From: Bacteroidota bacterium
GTDB taxonomy: Bacteria > Bacteroidota > Bacteroidia > M30B66
DNA: 64,000 nt
Reading direction: 5' to 3'
NCBI GenBank assembly: GCA_027483445.1
Contig: JAIXUS010000064.1
Location: forward strand, 1 to 64,000
Shown: piece by piece, positions 59,573 through 64,000 of the stretch
How the letters are laid out: the number at the start of each line of letters is the position of its first letter
How positions within the stretch are numbered: position 1 is the stretch's first letter
Notes under the pieces: generated by a model
Seen by the model: only the letters and a program-made list of their open reading frames with translations
Told to the model about the DNA's origin: nothing
Database searches by the model: none
Translations under genes and position numbers: made by a program

Positions 59573-60775
59573 ATGGAAGCATATCTCATCGACGGCATTC
59601 GCACTCCAATAGGTTCATATCAAGGTAGTTTAGCCTCAGTTCGGGCCGATGATTTAGCCGCACTGGTTATTCAAAAATTGTTGGAGAGAAACCCCAATTT
59701 GCCTCAGACCGCTATCGATGATGTGATTTTAGGCTGTGCCAACCAGGCCGGCGACGATAACCGAAATGTGGCCCGAATGGCCTTGCTGCTCGCCGGAGTG
59801 CCGTTTACAGTGCCCGGCGAAACCGTAAATCGACTTTGTGCATCCGGACTTGCTGCGATTATCAACGCATCCAATGCAATAAAAGCCGGAAATGGCGATG
59901 TTTTTTTAGCCGGTGGTGTGGAAAATATGACCCGCGGACCCATGGTTATTTCCAAGCCCAGCGCGGCTTATGGCACCGATGCCAAAATGTATGATTCCAG
60001 TTTTGGTTGGCGCTTTATCAATCCCAAAATGCAAAGTCTTTTTGGCACCGATGCGATGGGCGAAACTGCCGAAAATCTGGTTGATATTCACCAAATTTCA
60101 AGAGAAGATCAGGATAAATTCGCGCTCTGGTCGCAACAAAAAGCCGCTGCAGCACAGCAATCCGGACGATTGGCGCAAGAAATCACGCCCGCTTCTATTC
60201 CGCAACGCAAAGGTGATCCCATCATTTTTGCGGCCGATGAATTCATGAAACCCACTACAAGCTTAGAAGGTCTTTCCAAGCTTCGTCCGGCTTTCCGCAA
60301 AGAAGGTACCGTAACGGCGGGTAACGCCTCCGGCTTAAACGATGGTGCTGCGGTAACCCTTGTTGCCTCTGAAGGTGCAGTGCAGTTGTATGGGCTCAAA
60401 CCTTTGGCCCGTATCGTTTCCAGCGCTGTTGTAGGTGTTGAGCCGCGCATTATGGGCATTGGTCCGGTCGAAGCCTCAAACCGCGCTCTTTCACGAGCCG
60501 GATTAACCATGGCCGATATGGATATCATCGAGCTTAATGAAGCATTTGCCGCGCAAGTATTGGCTTGTACGCGTTCCTGGGGCTTGGCCGATAACGATCC
60601 TCGCATCAATCCAAATGGTGGAAGCATCGCCATCGGGCACCCACTCGGCGTTACCGGAGCCCGCATCGCGTGGTCGGCAGCCTTAGAATTGCAGCGCCAA
60701 AATAAGCGCTATGCCTTGGTAACCCTGTGCATTGGCGTGGGACAAGGCTACGCCGCCATACTTGAGCGCGTTTAA
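59573..60775 (+). CDS. paaJ: 3-oxoadipyl-CoA / 3-oxo-5,6-dehydrosuberyl-CoA thiolase
   Basis: 400 aa acetyl-CoA acyltransferase. Nucleophile Cys in NRLCASGLAAIINASNAIKAG, then VENMTRGPMV, EGTVTAGNASGLNDGAA, ELNEAFAAQVLAC, GGSIAIGHPLGVTGAR with the catalytic His, and CIGVGQGYA with the second catalytic Cys. AYLIDGIRTPIGSYQGSLASVRADDLAA at the start is typical of pcaF/paaJ. It would cleave the beta-keto intermediates to acetyl-CoA and succinyl-CoA (last steps). Separated from paaI by the T9SS gene, with its own promoter. Confidence 0.93.
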   Translation: MEAYLIDGIRTPIGSYQGSLASVRADDLAALVIQKLLERNPNLPQTAIDDVILGCANQAGDDNRNVARMALLLAGVPFTVPGETVNRLCASGLAAIINASNAIKAGNGDVFLAGGVENMTRGPMVISKPSAAYGTDAKMYDSSFGWRFINPKMQSLFGTDAMGETAENLVDIHQISREDQDKFALWSQQKAAAAQQSGRLAQEITPASIPQRKGDPIIFAADEFMKPTTSLEGLSKLRPAFRKEGTVTAGNASGLNDGAAVTLVASEGAVQLYGLKPLARIVSSAVVGVEPRIMGIGPVEASNRALSRAGLTMADMDIIELNEAFAAQVLACTRSWGLADNDPRINPNGGSIAIGHPLGVTGARIAWSAALELQRQNKRYALVTLCIGVGQGYAAILERV

Positions 60776-60819
60776 TTCCCAATTTCCGTTAAATCAATTT
60801 TTCTTTTGATTTATTTTTT

Positions 60820-60904
60820 GGGCGTGCCCCTTCGGGTCGGGCTTTTCGTTTCAAGCCCTTTCGGCTTCGCCTTCAGGGGCTTTCCACTCCAATCCCTCAC
60901 GCAA
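60820..60904 (+). repeat. Dispersed intergenic element, copy 4
   Basis: GGGCGTGCCCC (60820-60830), then GGGTCGGGCTTTTCG, an AAGCCC...GGGGCTT palindrome (60853-60882 region) and CCACTCCAATCCCTCACGC (60884-60902). It matches the layout of copy 2 and, inverted, copies 1 and 3. It lies between convergent genes and could act as a terminator for both. Confidence 0.6.
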
Positions 60905-60917
60905 ACCCACAATTTCC

Positions 60918-63161
60918 TTAGAATTTAATCCAACGCTCATAGAACCGCTTTTCCCCATTCAACAAAACCTCGATAAAATAACAGCCCTTTGCTAAATCAC
61001 TGCAGTTAATCGGATTCATCAAGTCTTGATTTTCGAATGTTCTGATTATTCTGCCTTCGAGATCTAAAATACGCACTTGTTTACTGAATTGGTTCCATTC
61101 TTTTTTCCATCCAATATTGATAATTCCTGTTGATGGATTAGGGAAAATTTCAATTCTTTCCTGGATCACGGAATTGGCCGATAATGGCAAAGGGTAAATC
61201 GAGTAACGGTGCACCGGGGTGTAAATCGGCTCGTTAAAATCGAAATAAATTGCAGCCTGATTGTCTATGTTATACGAAATTGGATTGTTGGGTTTTTGTT
61301 TGATTTTAAATTCAACAAAACCGATACTTTCCGCTTCATTAGCCTCCTGTGGAAGAAGGTTAATATTGTTAAAGAGAAATCTTGCCCGATTTTCATCCAA
61401 ATAAAATGTGTAAGGATGACTCGATGCTCCGGGAATGATAGTGTAAGGGTCTAAATAGCTTGTCAATGTATCTCTTATCAACACCGTAAATGCGGTATCG
61501 CTGCCTGTATTCTGGAAGCGAATTCGATAATTGATAGTTTGCTCCGGTTCTATTCGGTTTAATTCACCCAAACCGGCAGGAAAGCCCAATTTATCGTTTG
61601 GATCATAGGCGCCAATCACAGCCCCACAACCATGGTCTTTATCTAAAGAATAAAAATGGACTAGTGTATCATTTGAAGACAAACCTTCACTATTTCCCAC
61701 CTCTAGATTTTCAGTATTTCCGAATAAATCTAAAAGCGTGGCTGTAATAAATGGCGAAAAAACACTAATTTGAGTGGTTTCATTAGTATTCAGTTGAATA
61801 CCATGATTTCCAGCGATTTCTTGGAATTCAGTGTCCAGTGGATTAATGTTGTATACGTTAAGCAAATATGTATTTGCCATGTTAGCATTACCAATATTCT
61901 CAACGATTACTTTATTGTGTAATGTATCAATGCGCATTGATAATTTTAGTTCATTGTTAATTGTATCCTGACATGAATTTGGGGTAGTCATTTCAGCATC
62001 AACACAAAGTATTGTATTTAATTCAATTTCGCATTGCACTGTATCTAATACGTGAACAATAAATTCCTGAAAAGGATCTAGAGCCGGTGGGTGAAACAAG
62101 TATTCATTATTTCCCAAGCTTTCGAATGCTACGTTCGATGATAATGGATAGAAGTATTCATTTGGATAAGTTAATTTGAAATCATTGCTGCCAGGATTCA
62201 AGCTTCCTGAATTTTTTATTCTAACATGATTGTATGCCGAGAAGCAACGCCTATAAATGATTGGAATATATTCAATTTCAAATTGGGTACATAGTTCAGC
62301 ATATGTAAATGAGAAGTTTAGCTGATCAAAAATCACATTCTCAGCATTTGGTGGGAATGAAATTGCCTGTGTTAATGGGGAACATCCTTCCACGAAAGGA
62401 AATTCTATTTGTTCAATTTTAACTTCTGTCGGTGGATTTATTGCTGGAACTAACATTTTATAATTACCATTGGGCTGTGAATAACCTACACCCGCCGGTT
62501 GATTATTAGCATTGTATGCTCTAACAAAAATATCAGAAGCCGGTAATTCAATGTTATCTGTGCAATCGTTGTTGGAGTCATAAAAAACAGTTCCTATGAT
62601 TTCATTGAATGGGCCAAATTCAGCCGTAGTTCCTGCGAAATCAATTTGATATGGAGAAAGATTGCCGGAAAAGTTGTTTACTAATATCGCATAGATATGA
62701 TTTTCTTGAACTTGTATTGCCGGTTCATCTTGGGGATTGCTCCCATTATTAGGTCCGGTCGCTGAGGTAGGGAAGGTGCTTCCGCTAAAGTTGCAGCTTA
62801 ATTCAATTGATGGGTCATTATAAATTGCATCGCATCCACCGTTGCTAATATCATAAACCGCCCAATCAAAGTCGGCACTGTTGGATTCCGGAATAATCGT
62901 AAACGAAACCAAACCTGCATAGTTTACATAAAACTGAAACCAAGCGCTATTAGTCTCTCCATTATTTAAACAGGATGTCATAGGATTTACTTCATTCGGA
63001 ATCAAGCCCTGGCCTAGCGAACTGTTGTAAGTAATCGTTTGCCAATTCACCAAAGGAAGTGCATCAATGCAGTCTTTGCCCCCTTCAATTTGACTTTTTG
63101 CCGTGTAATGCACACAAATCCAAAGTGCGGCAGTAATAAGAAACCTAATGGATGTATTCAT
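60918..63161 (-). CDS. Large T9SS cargo protein with DUF7619-type repeat-like domain
   Basis: 747 aa. Signal peptide about 1-24. The N-terminal domain (NSAWFQFYVNYAGLVSFTII ... DFDWAVYDISNGGC ... LSCNFSGST) is shared with the protein at 7134-10097. Next come a carboxypeptidase-regulatory-like domain (IIGTVFYDSNNDCTDNIELPASDIFVRAY), and GAVIGAYDPNDKLGFPAGLGELNRIEPEQTINYRIRFQNTGSDTAFTVLIRDTL, a domain found only in Bacteroidota surface proteins as far as I know. The C-terminus (IEIFPNPSTGIINIGWKKEW ... DLEGRIIRTF) is a type A sorting domain. Role unknown, probably surface adhesion. It is read against the paa genes. Confidence 0.85.
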   Translation of the reverse strand: MNTSIRFLITAALWICVHYTAKSQIEGGKDCIDALPLVNWQTITYNSSLGQGLIPNEVNPMTSCLNNGETNSAWFQFYVNYAGLVSFTIIPESNSADFDWAVYDISNGGCDAIYNDPSIELSCNFSGSTFPTSATGPNNGSNPQDEPAIQVQENHIYAILVNNFSGNLSPYQIDFAGTTAEFGPFNEIIGTVFYDSNNDCTDNIELPASDIFVRAYNANNQPAGVGYSQPNGNYKMLVPAINPPTEVKIEQIEFPFVEGCSPLTQAISFPPNAENVIFDQLNFSFTYAELCTQFEIEYIPIIYRRCFSAYNHVRIKNSGSLNPGSNDFKLTYPNEYFYPLSSNVAFESLGNNEYLFHPPALDPFQEFIVHVLDTVQCEIELNTILCVDAEMTTPNSCQDTINNELKLSMRIDTLHNKVIVENIGNANMANTYLLNVYNINPLDTEFQEIAGNHGIQLNTNETTQISVFSPFITATLLDLFGNTENLEVGNSEGLSSNDTLVHFYSLDKDHGCGAVIGAYDPNDKLGFPAGLGELNRIEPEQTINYRIRFQNTGSDTAFTVLIRDTLTSYLDPYTIIPGASSHPYTFYLDENRARFLFNNINLLPQEANEAESIGFVEFKIKQKPNNPISYNIDNQAAIYFDFNEPIYTPVHRYSIYPLPLSANSVIQERIEIFPNPSTGIINIGWKKEWNQFSKQVRILDLEGRIIRTFENQDLMNPINCSDLAKGCYFIEVLLNGEKRFYERWIKF

Positions 63162-63349
63162 AATGGATTTGGATTAAGTGTCAAACCTAAAAAACATAAT
63201 TCATGTACACAAGTTAAATTTTATATACTCATCTTTCCTGTCGAATCCATAGCAACATAATCCTCATAATGGTATCGAATTCTGCTAAATTGCGGTTTGA
63301 TATTTCCCAAGTATCAAATCTTTAAAATTTTCAAAATCAAACCTTTACT

Positions 63350-64000
63350 GTGAAAATCCAAAACTATATTCTTGGTCAGTGGATCGATGGCGCCGGCGAT
63401 GGCACCCCTTTATTTGATTCGGTTACCGGTGAGCTCATTGGTCATGCCGGAACGGAAGGACTTGACTTTGCGGCCATCCTGCATTATGGTCGAACCAAAG
63501 GTGGAGAAAAACTGCGTAAAATGACCTTTCAGGAACGCGGCAATATGCTTAAAGCTTTGGCGCTGTATCTCACAAAGCGGAAAGAACAGTTCTACGAAGT
63601 TAGCTACCGAACTGGTGCCACGCGCACCGATAGCTGGATTGATATCGAAGGTGGGTTCGGGAATTTGTTTGCCAACGCCTCACTTCGAAAACTCTTTCCT
63701 AACCAAAATTATCACGTCGAAGGTGAACCAATCGACCTTTCCCGCGGTGGACGATTCATGGCGCACCATATTTTAGTACCCAAGCTGGGCGTTGCCGTGC
63801 ACATCAATGCCTTTAACTTTCCGGTTTGGGGCATGTTGGAAAAGTGTGCCGTAAACTGGATGGCCGGAGTGCCTGCCATTGTTAAACCTGCAACCTCTAC
63901 TTCATACCTCGCTGAGGCTGTAGTGCGCGAAATCATCGCCTCTAAAATTCTTCCCGAAGGCGCACTCCAATTGATTTGTGGCTCAGCAGGCGATTTGCTT
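63350..64000 (+). CDS. paaZ: PaaZ, oxepin-CoA hydrolase/aldehyde dehydrogenase, 5' part
   Basis: The open frame begins at GTG 63350 (VKIQNYILGQWIDGAGDGT) and runs off the window in frame (217 codons seen). It is the N-terminal aldehyde dehydrogenase half of PaaZ: LFDSVTGELIGHAG, MTFQERGNMLKALALYL, VSYRTGATRTDSWIDIEGG, LVPKLGVAVHINAFNFPVWGMLEKC and a nicotinamide-site Lys in PAIVKPATSTSYLAE. The full protein also has a C-terminal MaoC-like hydratase that opens the ring; this cannot be checked here. It oxidises the released aldehyde, preventing a toxic by-product. A GTG start is unusual in this window but fits the family N-terminus. Confidence 0.93.
   Translation, partial: MKIQNYILGQWIDGAGDGTPLFDSVTGELIGHAGTEGLDFAAILHYGRTKGGEKLRKMTFQERGNMLKALALYLTKRKEQFYEVSYRTGATRTDSWIDIEGGFGNLFANASLRKLFPNQNYHVEGEPIDLSRGGRFMAHHILVPKLGVAVHINAFNFPVWGMLEKCAVNWMAGVPAIVKPATSTSYLAEAVVREIIASKILPEGALQLICGSAGDLL

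Overview
The window looks like a chromosomal segment of a Bacteroidota bacterium, most likely a Flavobacteriales-type lineage (inference). The evidence is: at least seven proteins with type IX secretion (T9SS) C-terminal sorting signals; a PorP/SprF-family outer-membrane protein beside large adhesin-like genes; TAnnTTTG-type -7 boxes with little Shine-Dalgarno sequence; a TonB of the FPGG type; LytTR/LytS-type signalling; and a phenylacetate (paa) cluster in the order seen in that phylum. No rRNA, tRNA, CRISPR array or replication origin was seen.

Layout. 1-700: AT-rich stretch with one doubtful small ORF and a dispersed intergenic repeat. 702-10582 (minus): a surface-adhesin operon of six genes, with a small secreted protein, a CUB-domain protein, a protein with eight ~68-aa repeats, a type B T9SS protein, a PorP/SprF protein and a small DUF3052-like protein. 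10989-12512: a delta-60-repeat T9SS protein. 12513-13027: dispersed repeat plus 94-bp tandem repeats. 13028-18623 (minus): an NTF2-like secreted protein, then a low-GC defence cassette in which a type IIG (Eco57I-like) restriction-methylation enzyme is translationally coupled to a Shedu (DUF4263) nuclease. The cassette is flanked by long hairpins and integron-attC-like heptamers. 19117-19622: another dispersed repeat and a 244-bp deleted insertion sequence with terminal inverted repeats and a 6-bp target duplication, inserted in the aroQ stop codon. 19616-24163: aroQ, a Xer recombinase, tonB, pterin dehydratase and a secreted M1 peptidase. 24612-35246: a 3544-aa T9SS surface protein. 35662-45248: a TPR/LuxR regulator, a rocD-thioredoxin pair, rlmD plus a methyltransferase, ndpA, and a gingipain-fold-like T9SS protein. 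45232-50610 (minus): a MacAB-like efflux system in one operon with its own LytS/LytTR two-component pair and a GNAT gene.

50728-64000: a TetR regulator followed by paaE-A-B-C-D, an enoyl-CoA hydratase/isomerase (paaG-like), paaH, paaI, a thiolase (paaJ) and the 5' part of paaZ. Together these cover epoxidation of phenylacetyl-CoA, isomerisation, ring opening, beta-oxidation and proofreading of stalled intermediates. The phenylacetate-CoA ligase (paaK) is not in the window. Two T9SS cargo genes interrupt the cluster. A perfect 7-2-7 palindrome lies just after the predicted -7 box between tetR and paaE and is the best operator candidate.

The most notable items are the coupled type IIG-Shedu cassette with its integron-like borders, the insertion sequence that lands exactly in the aroQ stop codon without changing the protein, the repeat-sharing three-protein adhesin operon, the four-copy intergenic element, and the TetR operator of the paa cluster.
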